DNA of 64,000 nt from Azospirillum sp. TSH58 (GCF_003119115.1 NZ_CP022369.1:248001-312000); one strand, 5' to 3'; positions 9,463 through 17,176 are shown, numbered from the stretch's first letter. Notes: a model not told the origin generated them from the sequence alone. Program-made: numbers and translations.

Positions 9463-10767
9463 CAGGGTGCGGAAAAACGAACATATTCCGGCCTTTTGCC
9501 TCCGCTGAGGCTGAAAATGCGGGTTTCAGCGGGCGATTTGGTCGGGACGGAGCGTTTTTCCTCGCTCTGAGGCCCCCGGAACCCCCGTTCAGGCGGATTG
9601 CGGGCGTGATTATGCCGCAGCCAGCAGCTTGGGCAGGCGGATCAGGTTGTAAGCGGTGGCGGTCAGGGTGAACATCCAACCGACGCGGGCCATGCCGCGA
9701 TGACGCGTTTTGCGCAAACCGGCTCCCTTGATCCAGCCGAACACCTCCTCGATCCGTTTGCGGATGCGCAAGGACACAGCATAGCCAGGGTGGCGGGTGG
9801 TCCGGCCATCGATCGCCGAGCGGCGGTTGCTCGTGTTCTGCGCGATGTGCGCAGCGGCACCCAACTCACGCATGTTCGCCACGAAATCCTTGGTGTCGTA
9901 AGCCTTGTCGGCGCCCACCGTGATGTGGTGGCGGCCGGGGATCGCCTCGACCATGGACACCGCCGCCTCGCGTTCGGCCAAGCCGGTGGCTGCCGTCAGC
10001 CGGACATTCACCACCAGGGCGTTCCGGTTCTCCATCAGGGCGTGGCCCATGAAGGCCAGCTTCGCCGGCTGCCCGTTGCCCTTGCGGTACAGCCGCGCCT
10101 CGGGATCGCTGGTCGAGGCATGGGTCTCGTTGGACCGCTTCTCACCATGGAAGTCGCGGTCGCCGTTGCGTCCCGGCCCCGGCGGCTCACCGCTGCCGTC
10201 CTTGGGCCGGAAGCTCTTCACCGAGGCCCACGCTTCGATCAGCGTCCCATCCACCGAGAAGTGCTCGTCAGACAGCAGCGCCTTGACCCGGGGTTGACCC
10301 AGCACGGTGGCCAGGAACTTGCCCGCCACATCGCCGGCCAGCAGGCGCTCACGGTTCTTGGTGAACACGGTCACGTCCCACACCGGGGCGTCCATCGACA
10401 AGCCGACGAACCAGCGGAACAGCAGGTTGTAGTCGAGTTGTTCCATCAGTTGGCGTTCCGAGCGCACCGAGTAGAAGGCCTGGAGCAGCAGCGCCCGCAA
10501 CAGCTTCTCCGGCGGGATCGAGGGGCGCCCGATCTTCGAGTACAGGCCTTCGAACGCCGGCGACATCACCTCCAGCGCTTCATCCACGATGGCCCGGATC
10601 GGCCGCAGCGGGTGATCGGCCGGAACCCGCGCCTCGCAGCTCACGTAGCTGAACAGACCCTCGCTGCGTTCGTCCGAGCCCCGCATCGCCCCCCTCGCTG
10701 GCTGCATTCTCCACGACCCCAGAGAATCACGACCGGCCGGCTACGCACAGCCTTTTTCCGCGGCCTG
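9463..10767 (-). mobile_element. IS5-family insertion sequence (1305 bp, complete)
   Basis: Both ends are visible. The left end reads CAGGGTGCGGAAAAA (9463-9477) and the right end, read inward, CAGGCCGCGGAAAAA (10767-10753): 15-bp terminal inverted repeats with 13 matches. A perfect 4-bp CTAG target duplication flanks the element at 9459-9462 and 10768-10771. CTAG/YTAR targets are typical of IS5-family groups. Removing the element and one CTAG rebuilds a continuous sequence between mgtA and the aldo/keto reductase operon. The single transposase gene appears intact, so the element may be active. No second copy is in the window. Confidence 0.92.
9610..10707 (-). CDS. IS5-family DDE transposase
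   Basis: A 365-residue transposase with an N-terminal DUF772-type domain (HPLRPIRAIVDEAL, IPPEKLLRALLLQAFYSVRS) and a DDE catalytic core. The first Asp is in FSVDGTLIEAWAS, the second in GADKAYDTKDF, and the Glu in IRKRIEEVFGWIK. It lies wholly inside the terminal inverted repeats, starts at an ATG 60 bp from the right end, and has no stop or frameshift, so it looks functional. Confidence 0.95.
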   Translation of the reverse strand: MQPARGAMRGSDERSEGLFSYVSCEARVPADHPLRPIRAIVDEALEVMSPAFEGLYSKIGRPSIPPEKLLRALLLQAFYSVRSERQLMEQLDYNLLFRWFVGLSMDAPVWDVTVFTKNRERLLAGDVAGKFLATVLGQPRVKALLSDEHFSVDGTLIEAWASVKSFRPKDGSGEPPGPGRNGDRDFHGEKRSNETHASTSDPEARLYRKGNGQPAKLAFMGHALMENRNALVVNVRLTAATGLAEREAAVSMVEAIPGRHHITVGADKAYDTKDFVANMRELGAAAHIAQNTSNRRSAIDGRTTRHPGYAVSLRIRKRIEEVFGWIKGAGLRKTRHRGMARVGWMFTLTATAYNLIRLPKLLAAA

Positions 10768-10974
10768 CTAGAGTGCGAAATCCTGGAAAATTGCCGGGAT
10801 TTCCCATGTGCTGTCGGGTTGCTACCGGGATGGGAGGACAGATCTCACCGAAGGCATGGCTTTCCATACCAGACCTGTTCACAAGCCTCTTGGATCACAC
10901 CGACGCATTTCGCCGAATACAGGAGCCGAAGCCGTCGAGGAGCGTAGCGACAACGGAGACGAAAGGGTAAGAGC
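10768..10974. other. IS right target duplication and leader of the aldo/keto reductase operon
   Basis: Starts with the CTAG duplication (10768-10771), then about 200 bp of unique sequence up to the rightward reductase gene. A ribosome site (AAAGGG) lies just before its ATG. Any promoter for the operon must lie here or in the outward-facing end of the IS. No clear hairpin or repeat is visible. Confidence 0.5.
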
Positions 10975-11889
10975 ATGAGTGCGACACGACGCGCCGTTCT
11001 TCACGGTGTTCTGGCCGGAGCCGCCCTGATGACGCCGCTGCGCATCCAGGCACAAGGCGGTGAGGTGCCGGTTCGACGCATTCCATCCTCGGGAGAGGTC
11101 ATTCCTCCCGTGGGCCTGGGCACCTGGATCACGTTCAATGTCGGCGATGATCCCGAACTGCGCGGGGAATGCGCGGCGGTCATGCAGGCCTTCTTCGAGA
11201 TGGGGGGCCGGATGATCGACTCCTCACCCATGTACGGCTCCTCCCAGGCGGTGGTCGGAGATGGCCTCCGAAAGCTGGGGCACTCCCCTGCCCTGTTCGC
11301 GGCGGACAAGGTCTGGATTTCTTCGGGTACGCGCGGGCCGTCGCAGATCGAAGAATCGCGCCGCCTGTGGGACGTGCCGCGCTTCGATCTGCTTCAGGTG
11401 CACAACCTTCTGTCCTGGGAGGAGCATCTCAAGACGCTGTTCGCCATGAAAGCGGCCGGTCAGCTCCGCTACGTCGGCATCACAACCTCGGAGGGGAGGC
11501 GCCACGACCTGTTCGAAGAGATCATGCGCCGACAGCCTCTCGATTTCGTGCAGCTTACCTACAACATCGTCGACCGCGAGGTGGAAGAGCGCATCCTGCC
11601 GCTGGCGGCAGACCACGGGATGGGCGTCATCGTCAACCGGCCGTTTCAGCAGGGCGTGCTGCTCCGCCGGCTGGCGGGCCGTCCCCTGCCCTCCTGGGCC
11701 GCCGACATCGGCGCATCCAGCTGGGCGCAGTTCGTCCTGAAGTTCATCATCTCCCATCCCGCCGTTACCGTGGCCATCCCCGCGACCAGTCAAGTCGCCC
11801 ATGTGCGCGAAAACATGGCCGCGATGGCGGGGCCGATGCCCGATGCCGCGATGCGGCGGCGCATGATTGATCATGTAAGGGACCTCTGA
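10975..11889 (+). CDS. exported aldo/keto reductase
   Basis: A 304-residue NADPH-dependent aldo/keto reductase of TIM-barrel fold with an N-terminal export signal: TRRAVLHGVL followed by a hydrophobic stretch and IQAQGG. The twin Arg suggests the Tat route, sensible for a protein that folds around a nucleotide before export. The catalytic tetrad is recognisable as Asp and Tyr in MIDSSPMYGSS, Lys in AADKVWIS and His in LLQVHNLLS. Strand motifs GLGTW and VIVNRPFQQG fit the family. AAAGGG precedes the ATG. The next gene starts inside its stop codon (TGATG), so they form an operon. Natural substrate and periplasmic electron source are not evident. Confidence 0.85.
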   Translation: MSATRRAVLHGVLAGAALMTPLRIQAQGGEVPVRRIPSSGEVIPPVGLGTWITFNVGDDPELRGECAAVMQAFFEMGGRMIDSSPMYGSSQAVVGDGLRKLGHSPALFAADKVWISSGTRGPSQIEESRRLWDVPRFDLLQVHNLLSWEEHLKTLFAMKAAGQLRYVGITTSEGRRHDLFEEIMRRQPLDFVQLTYNIVDREVEERILPLAADHGMGVIVNRPFQQGVLLRRLAGRPLPSWAADIGASSWAQFVLKFIISHPAVTVAIPATSQVAHVRENMAAMAGPMPDAAMRRRMIDHVRDL

Positions 11890-12572
11890 TGCCGGAATGG
11901 TGGACCTATTCGACCGAAGACTTCTTGCTCTTCAGCCCCCGCACCTATTGGCGGCTGATCGAACGGCACAACGAGGCGCTCTGGCCGGCGCATGTCCTGA
12001 TGATGATGCTCGGCGCCGCCATTCTGCTGTGGCTTGTCCGGCCCCGCCCATGGTCGCATCGCGTGATCGCAGGGACCCTGACGGTCCTGTGGGCCTGGTT
12101 GGCCTGGAGCTTCCTATGGGAACGCTACGCCACCATCAACTGGGCAGCATCCTATGCCGCCCCGCTTTTCGTGCTCCAAGCCGTCCTGCTGGCCTTGGTC
12201 GGTGGCCGGCTTCACTGGTCGCTTTCGCGAGCCGGGCTGGCACCCATGGGGTTTGCACTCTTCCTCTATGCGCTTGTCCTGCATCCACTGGCGGCGCTCC
12301 TCGCCGGACGGCCCCTGCGCGGAGCCGAGGTCTTCGGAATCACACCGGACCCGACCGCGATCGCCACCATCGGCTTGATCATGATGGCCGACGGGCGATG
12401 GTCGTGGCTGCTGCTCGCCGTGCCGACGGCATGGTGCCTCGCCAGCTGGGTGACTTTGAACGGCATGGGCTCCCCGGAACAATGGGTGCTTCTTGGGGCG
12501 ACACTGATGGCCCTTGTTCCGTTCGCACGTCGGCGCACAGCCCGACCGGCGTCGGAGGAACGACCGAACTGA
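11889..12572 (+). CDS. polytopic membrane protein, DUF6064-like
   Basis: A 227-residue inner-membrane protein with about six hydrophobic segments (for example VLMMMLGAAILLWLV, GTLTVLWAWLAWSFLW, PLFVLQAVLLALVGG, ATIGLIMMADGRWSWLLLAV). It begins MPEWWTYSTEDFLLFSPRTY and later has LIERHNEALWPA, which I recognise as the pattern of the uncharacterised DUF6064 family; this is from memory and not searched. Its ATG overlaps the stop of the aldo/keto reductase by one base, so it is co-translated with it and may serve the same process at the membrane. Confidence 0.7.
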   Translation: MPEWWTYSTEDFLLFSPRTYWRLIERHNEALWPAHVLMMMLGAAILLWLVRPRPWSHRVIAGTLTVLWAWLAWSFLWERYATINWAASYAAPLFVLQAVLLALVGGRLHWSLSRAGLAPMGFALFLYALVLHPLAALLAGRPLRGAEVFGITPDPTAIATIGLIMMADGRWSWLLLAVPTAWCLASWVTLNGMGSPEQWVLLGATLMALVPFARRRTARPASEERPN

Positions 12573-12864
12573 GCAGACCTTCCGTCTATCGCAAGGCCAA
12601 GCGGAACACGGCGCGCGGGGTCAGTGCGGGGCCGGCGGGCGGGGTTGGCCTTGTGCGGCGTGGCGGACGATCCCGGATTACGAGGCGCGAAGCCCCGCCT
12701 CTCTCAGCCCAGCCATCCGCTGCAAAACGCTGCCCGGAGTGTGACCGTTATGGCGCACTCCACATCCGGACATAGCCAATCACCAACAACGTCACCGTGA
12801 CGAGTTGACGATTTTGTCACGTGCCGACAAGCTGGCCCCAACGCTCCCAGAACGGGTTGGTGCC
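12573..12864. other. 292-bp leader of the par operon
   Basis: Non-coding region before parA. The first ~200 bp are featureless GC-rich sequence downstream of the membrane-protein gene. The last ~75 bp are less GC-rich and hold two small inverted repeats, listed separately, that look like operators. Confidence 0.55.
12790..12830. promoter_or_regulatory. putative ParA operator(s) upstream of parA
   Basis: Two neighbouring dyads: CGTCACCGTGACG at 12790-12802 and TTGTC-N7-GACAA at 12814-12830. They share GTCAC/GTGAC half-sites. ParA here carries an N-terminal HTH domain, and ParA proteins of that class repress their own operon, so these are natural operator candidates. Their position also argues that translation starts downstream at 12865 rather than at the TTG inside this region. 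Confidence 0.5.
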
Positions 12865-13932
12865 GTGATTTCCAAATTCATCAAGGGTGAACAACTGCGG
12901 GCGTTCCGCGAAGGCCGGAACATGGGTCAGCAGGAAATGGCCGACTGGCTGAACGGCCAGCTCAGCCGGCGTTACGACCGGAACCGGGTCAGCCGTTGGG
13001 AAAATGGCAGCGAGCGGGTTCCGCAGATCGTCGCCCAGCTGATATCGATCAGCGACAAAATGACCGCCGGACCGAAGGGGCTTCCCGGCGGAACCGTCAT
13101 CGGCGGCGGCACCGGCGCTCCGCGGATTGCGACGAAGGTGTCCGTCGCCAATCAGAAGGGCGGCGTCGGAAAGACGACGACCGCCGTCAACCTCGCCTTC
13201 CTGCTGGCGAAAGCGGGAATGAGAGTTCTGCTGATCGATGCCGACGCGCAGGCGAACGCGACCATGCATCTGGGCGTCGACGCCTACGCGCTCGACCGTG
13301 ACGGAGCGACGCTCTACCACGTGCTGCTGAAGGATCGTCCGATCGAGAAGACCATCGTCGCGGTCTGCGGCGGACTGTTCGACCTGCTGCCGTCGAGCCT
13401 GACCCTGTCCCAGGCCGACGGCGAAATGGCCGGAGACCCCAACAGCAATCTGGCCCTGCGCGAGAAGCTGGGAGACATCGACAGCGCCTATGACGCCATC
13501 GTGATGGATTGCCCACCGAACCTGGGGCAGGTCACCATCAACGCGCTGAACTGCTCCGACTATGTGCTCGTGCCCGTCCAGACGGAACCGATGGCCGCGC
13601 TCGGCGTGCCGATGCTGATCGACAACACGCTGACCAAGGTGCGCCGCCGGGTGAATCCGGGCGTGGAGGTGCTGGGCATCCTGCCGACCATGTACGCGGA
13701 ACGCCATTCGATGGACCGGCTGACCCTGGCGCAGCTGCACGATCTGTACGGCGCCAAGACCCGCATCTTCTCCCCGGTTCCCTCGTCCACCCAATACCCG
13801 CAAGGATCGGCGGCCGGCCGCCCGACCCTTGAGGCGATCCCGACGGCGCCCGGCGCCCAAAGTTATCAGGAAGTCGCGGACGCGCTCATTGCGCTGCGCG
13901 CCAAGCGTGAGGAGGCGATCCATGGCCAATAA
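12865..13932 (+). CDS. parA: plasmid partition ATPase ParA with N-terminal HTH
   Basis: A 355-residue Walker-type partition ATPase that moves plasmid copies over the nucleoid with ParB. N-terminal residues about 8-55 form an XRE-like helix-turn-helix (LRAFREGRNMGQQEMADWL then NRVSRWENG). The deviant Walker A KGGVGKTTTAVNLA, the A' box LLIDADAQANAT and Walker B AIVMDCPPN follow. The HTH-ATPase order matches class Ia plasmid ParA, which doubles as autorepressor. Start choice: GTG 12865 begins just before the HTH and lies after the dyad operators. An in-frame TTG at 12805 would add 20 residues. Neither has a strong ribosome site. The 3' end overlaps parB by 11 bp. Confidence 0.93.
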   Translation: MISKFIKGEQLRAFREGRNMGQQEMADWLNGQLSRRYDRNRVSRWENGSERVPQIVAQLISISDKMTAGPKGLPGGTVIGGGTGAPRIATKVSVANQKGGVGKTTTAVNLAFLLAKAGMRVLLIDADAQANATMHLGVDAYALDRDGATLYHVLLKDRPIEKTIVAVCGGLFDLLPSSLTLSQADGEMAGDPNSNLALREKLGDIDSAYDAIVMDCPPNLGQVTINALNCSDYVLVPVQTEPMAALGVPMLIDNTLTKVRRRVNPGVEVLGILPTMYAERHSMDRLTLAQLHDLYGAKTRIFSPVPSSTQYPQGSAAGRPTLEAIPTAPGAQSYQEVADALIALRAKREEAIHGQ

Positions 13933-14827
13933 GCTTCTTGCCCAGGCGACGAAGTCGAAGATGCTGACCAAGGCGGTGACCGGCGCGTCCGAAGCCGTGT
14001 CGAGCGACCCGCGCTTCCGGGTGTCCGCCGACCATCCCGAGATCGTGGAACTGGACCTCGACAGGATCGACCCGAACCCGCACCAGCCGCGCCGGCATTT
14101 CGACGAGGCGGCGTTGCAGGCGCTCGCCGAATCCATTCACCGTGTCGGAGTCCGGCAGCCCATCGGCGTCCGCAAGGGCGAGGGCGGGCGTTACACGCTG
14201 GTCTGGGGAGAGCGGCGGGTCCGTGCCTCCCGGCTGGCGGGCAAGAGCACGATTTACGCGCTCCTGGTCAAGGACGGAAACGGCGCCGAACTGGCGCTGG
14301 TCGAGAACCTGCAACGCGAGGATCTCGATGCCATGGAAACCGCCTCCGGGCTCGCCGCCCTGCGGCAGCAGCATGGTTACACCCACGAGCAGCTCGCGGC
14401 CGCCAGCGGCCTTGGCAAAACCGAAGTGACGCGGACTCTGGGCATCCTCGCCCTGCCCTCCCCGATCCTCGAGGAATACCCGGCCCACCGTCGTGGCGTC
14501 GGCAAATCCGCGCTGTTCGAGTTGGTCGACACCGACGATCCGGCGCTTCAGCTCCGGATGTGGGACATGGCGAAGGGCGGCGCCACCGTCGCGGCTCTCC
14601 GATCCGCAAGGAAAGAGCTTGCGGTGGATGCGGACATCCGGGAGGGAGAGCGTGAAGCCGCCGTCCGGCTCCCCCGCGCCTCCGCCGTGAGCCGCATGGA
14701 GGCCAGCGTCCGGAAGACCGCCAAGGCCATCGACGCCGTGCGGGAGCAGGGGGCCACCCTGGGTGACGATCAGCGCGACGTTCTGAGGGACCTGCGCGAT
14801 CGCATCGACTCCCTTCTGGCGAAGTGA
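13922..14827 (+). CDS. parB: plasmid partition protein ParB
   Basis: A 301-residue CTP-dependent DNA clamp that loads at parS. The ParB/Srx N domain contains NPHQPRRHFDEAALQALAES (near residue 42), the GERRVRASRLAGK box (CTP-binding arginines) and ENLQREDLDAMETA. A central HTH follows (YTHEQLAAASGLGKTEVTRTL) and then a C-terminal helical dimerisation region. ATG 13922 has GAGGAG upstream and overlaps the parA stop. A longer open frame upstream is Arg-rich and runs antiparallel in register to parA coding, so it was rejected. Two perfect palindromes immediately downstream are the likely binding sites. Confidence 0.93.
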   Translation: MANKLLAQATKSKMLTKAVTGASEAVSSDPRFRVSADHPEIVELDLDRIDPNPHQPRRHFDEAALQALAESIHRVGVRQPIGVRKGEGGRYTLVWGERRVRASRLAGKSTIYALLVKDGNGAELALVENLQREDLDAMETASGLAALRQQHGYTHEQLAAASGLGKTEVTRTLGILALPSPILEEYPAHRRGVGKSALFELVDTDDPALQLRMWDMAKGGATVAALRSARKELAVDADIREGEREAAVRLPRASAVSRMEASVRKTAKAIDAVREQGATLGDDQRDVLRDLRDRIDSLLAK

Positions 14828-14834
14828 CGCGCGA

Positions 14835-14852
14835 CGGTGCGACGTCGCACCG
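14835..14852. promoter_or_regulatory. parS-like palindrome 1
   Basis: A perfect 18-bp palindrome with core GGTGCGACGTCGCACC, 8 bp after the parB stop. It has no loop and no T-run, so it is not a terminator. It shares GGTGCGA-NN-TCGCACC with the second palindrome about 118 bp away. Perfect dyads of this size next to parB are the usual form of parS; this core differs from the chromosomal TGTTTCACGTGAAACA site. Confidence 0.7.
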
Positions 14853-14951
14853 CGATTGAAGATCACGGAGCCGCCGGCAGCCGACCGGCCGCATCCGGGA
14901 CGGTGCAGGGCGCTTCCCACCCGCTCGGTGCCCCAACCGCCATCGAGGCCA

Positions 14952-14973
14952 GCCGGTGCGATATCGCACCGGC
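14952..14973. promoter_or_regulatory. parS-like palindrome 2
   Basis: A perfect 22-bp palindrome with core CGGTGCGATATCGCACCG, sharing both 7-bp half-sites with palindrome 1 but with AT instead of CG in the centre. It lies between the converging parB and the leftward hypothetical gene, 10 bp beyond the latter's stop codon. Two identical half-site dyads in one 140-bp gap are hard to explain except as binding sites for one dimeric protein, most simply ParB. Confidence 0.7.
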
Positions 14974-14982
14974 GCGCTTCCG

Positions 14983-15570
14983 CTAGCCCGTGATCCGGCG
15001 GACGGGAATCACCTCGCCCTGCCGGGTTCCGGCGATCTGCCGAAGCCGTTGCGCCATGACGCGCTCCTGCGCACAGGCCTCCTCGCACAAGGCCCGCATC
15101 TCGGCGATGCTCGGCCTCCACTTCTTCGTCCGGCGCCATGCACGCGCCGCCGCGTCGATGGCCCAGACCGGGAACTCGCCGAGATCCTCCACCCAATCCA
15201 TCGCCACCAGCTGCTCGACGTCGGGCGTCAGCCCCTTGGCCGGGTAATGCGACAGCAGGGCCAGCACCCGGCCGAGCAGGCGGTCGGGTTCGGCCGGAGC
15301 CAGGACGGAATCCTCCAGCTCATGCAGCGTTCGTCGCGCCATGGCGGCCTGCCGGTCCGAAACGGTTGACGGCGGAGACCAGATTTCCTGAAGCCCGTCG
15401 AAGCCGTTCTCGCCGAAGCGCGGCCGATGGTCCAGGCGACCGGCGGCGAGGACCTCCCGCAACGCTTCCGGGAACGCGGCGACGAGAAGCCGGGAACGCT
15501 CCGCCGGCGCCATCATGGGGTCGAAAGGCAGCGGCGAGCGATCCGGCAACGGCATCATGGCGACGGACAT
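14983..15570 (-). CDS. hypothetical plasmid protein, possible helicase-loader-like
   Basis: A 195-residue soluble protein of unknown function. The C-terminal half has the pattern WAIDAAARAWRRTKKWRPS followed by a short helix (IAEMRALCEEACAQER). This resembles the C-terminal part of small phage/plasmid replication proteins that load the replicative helicase, but I cannot verify the match. It starts 10 bp after the stop of the HTH protein encoded upstream, and the pair sits between the partition genes and the iteron origin. A role in replication start is inferred from position. No membrane segment, no known catalytic motif. Confidence 0.55.
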   Translation of the reverse strand: MSVAMMPLPDRSPLPFDPMMAPAERSRLLVAAFPEALREVLAAGRLDHRPRFGENGFDGLQEIWSPPSTVSDRQAAMARRTLHELEDSVLAPAEPDRLLGRVLALLSHYPAKGLTPDVEQLVAMDWVEDLGEFPVWAIDAAARAWRRTKKWRPSIAEMRALCEEACAQERVMAQRLRQIAGTRQGEVIPVRRITG

Positions 15571-15580
15571 CGGGACCTCC

Positions 15581-16384
15581 TCAGAAACGGGGGCGGGTGG
15601 TGGGCGGGGTGCTGCGGGCGTCCTTGAGCCGGGCGGCCACGGTCATCCAGGCGTTGACGCGTTGTTCGGCCGCGTTCTGACGGGCAGGGCCGCCGCTTGC
15701 GATGGGGCTTCCGGCGGACACAGGGGCTTTCTCCGGAGGGGCCTTGCCGGCCGCCACGTCCTGAGACAACCAGGCGCGCCACGCGGCGGAGAGGTTGCGA
15801 TAGCGGTAACCGTGTGCCTGGCAGCGCAGGACGAACCCTTCGACGTGCCGGTCGAGGTCGAGAGCGCCGAAGCGGCTGCGGGCCCAGGCGAGGTCGTCGG
15901 CGGTCGGCATCCAATCCGCAGGCACGTCACGCACCGGCCCGCGCCCGCCCGAAGCGTGCGAGTCCGGAATCTGTTCGGAATGGAGCTGTTCCTGACTCGG
16001 TGCTGGACAGGGGGCGTTCACCGGCGAGTCATCCCTGTCGGCGCCTGGAACACCGCGCGCGTCGGGTTGAGCGGCGACGGCCTCGTTCGGCGTGGTGCGC
16101 AGCCGGTACAGGCAGGACAGCCGGGAGCCGTCACGGCCGCGGCGGTGCTCGATGCCGACCAAGCCGATATCGTCGAGACGCTGCAGGATGCGGTTGATGG
16201 TCGGGCGTGAGCGTTTCAGTTTCGCGGCAAGCGTCGACTGCGACGGCCAGCAGACACCGTTCTCATCGGCGAAGGTGGCGAGGGCGGCAAGGACCGCGAA
16301 TCCGTCGGCGTCGAGATCGGGGTGGTCGAGCCACCAAGCGGGTATCTTTCCCCAGCGGCTGGCGTTGTCGGTCGTGATGGTCAT
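15581..16384 (-). CDS. helix-turn-helix plasmid replication-associated protein
   Basis: A 267-residue protein with an N-terminal winged-helix domain of the replication/primosome type: WWLDHPDLDADGFAVLAALATF, then SQSTLAAKLKRSRPTINRIL (recognition helix) and GLVGIEHRRGRDGSR (wing). A Pro/Ala-rich linker follows, then a second small domain (DDLAWARSRFGALDLDRHVEGF, RYRNLSAAWRAWLSQD) like the C-terminal DnaT/DnaD-type fold that binds single-stranded DNA and helicase. ATG 16384 was chosen because the conserved part starts there; the longer frame runs into the iterons. It is transcribed away from the origin and its promoter must overlap the leftmost iterons, so Rep binding could regulate it. Exact function unproven. 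Confidence 0.7.
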   Translation of the reverse strand: MTITTDNASRWGKIPAWWLDHPDLDADGFAVLAALATFADENGVCWPSQSTLAAKLKRSRPTINRILQRLDDIGLVGIEHRRGRDGSRLSCLYRLRTTPNEAVAAQPDARGVPGADRDDSPVNAPCPAPSQEQLHSEQIPDSHASGGRGPVRDVPADWMPTADDLAWARSRFGALDLDRHVEGFVLRCQAHGYRYRNLSAAWRAWLSQDVAAGKAPPEKAPVSAGSPIASGGPARQNAAEQRVNAWMTVAARLKDARSTPPTTRPRF

Positions 16385-16465
16385 CCGGCGTTCCCGCAAA
16401 GTCGTGAAACCGGCAATGGGCCGGCGGTCTTGCGGGCAGGATTCCCCGACTTCACCGGAGTCTCC

Positions 16466-16842
16466 AAAGCGCGCCCGTGTCCTATCGACAGGTGGCGGGC
16501 GCGTTTGTGGTAGGAGGCAGGCGCACTTGCTGAGGTCGCAGGCGCGCCTTCTGCAGGCGACAGGCGCGGACATGAAGGTCACAGGCGCGGTTGCACCGCG
16601 ACTCGGGATGCGCCGAAACGCGCCTGCAACCTATCGAGTCATCGCGACGGCCTCGAACGCGCCGGACCGGGGCCGGATCATATAGGTCACAGGCGCTTTT
16701 CGGGGGTCATAACGATAGGACACAGGCGCGCTTGGTCCGCCGCCGGCCATGAAGGTGGCAGGCGCGTTTCGAATCGCCCGATTCTCTAGGTGGCAGGCGC
16801 GCTTGGCGATCCGGGGTGGACGGTAGGTCACAGGCGCGCTTC
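16466..16842. repeat. iteron array, left block (12 copies)
   Basis: Consensus TAGGTSRCAGGCGCGYTTG. Direct copies: 16489-16507, 16511-16529, 16531-16550, 16555-16570 (weak), 16575-16593, 16681-16700, 16715-16734, 16751-16770, 16786-16805 and 16823-16842. Inverted copies: 16466-16485 and 16616-16634. The central CAGGCGCG is nearly invariant; the position before it varies between TCA, TGG and GACA types. Spacing runs from about 20 to 47 bp and is closest to 36 bp in the best-conserved right half, a few helical turns apart. Rep monomers are expected to bind these. Confidence 0.9.
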
Positions 16843-17012
16843 ATGGCCGAGCCGGATGTCCCGGTTGTGGTGCGCCGAAAGACTCCCCCGGCGCAGCTTG
16901 TGCGATGCGGACGGGCAGGGGGAGCCGCAATCCGATTCCGGGCCGGCCGATTCCTGGCCGGCTTCCGCAAGGATCATGGCCGATTCGCGCTCAGGCCGGG
17001 CCTCCTGTCCGG

Positions 17013-17099
17013 CAAACGCGCCTGTGACCTACGGCCTGCGCGCCCGTCACCTATGGGAAGCGCGCCTGCCACCTACCGGATGTGCGCCTGCCACCTACG
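17013..17099. repeat. iteron array, right block (4 inverted copies)
   Basis: Four copies in the opposite orientation to most of the left block: 17013-17032, 17036-17055, 17057-17076 and 17080-17099, packed every 21-24 bp. They end 77 bp before the rep start codon, so they cover the rep promoter region. This is the expected place for Rep autorepression sites. Confidence 0.88.
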
Positions 17100-17176
17100 G
17101 AACCACGCGCGACATCGTTGCGTTGGACGACGGAAGCGGCATAGGCTTTGTGTTCAGGATTGTGGAGAGGCACCAG

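Larger units (their letters stand above)
16385..17176. other. iteron-type plasmid replication origin (oriV)
   Basis: A 792-bp non-coding region between the leftward HTH gene and the rightward rep gene. It contains 16 copies of a roughly 19-bp iteron in two groups separated by a 170-bp iteron-free stretch (16843-17012), which could hold the unwinding site. I do not see a perfect DnaA box (TTATCCACA). The arrangement beside a Rep gene is diagnostic of an iteron-controlled origin. Confidence 0.85.

Noticed and set aside
9303..9679. Short open frames at the left end of the IS (both strands)
   Set aside because: They cross the IS boundary at 9463 and the end of the transposase and have no motif; chance frames.
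16790..17176. 129-codon upstream extension of Rep through the iterons
   Set aside because: Repeated DNA gives a repetitive peptide with no domain; ATG 17177 has a GGAGAGG site and begins the conserved part.
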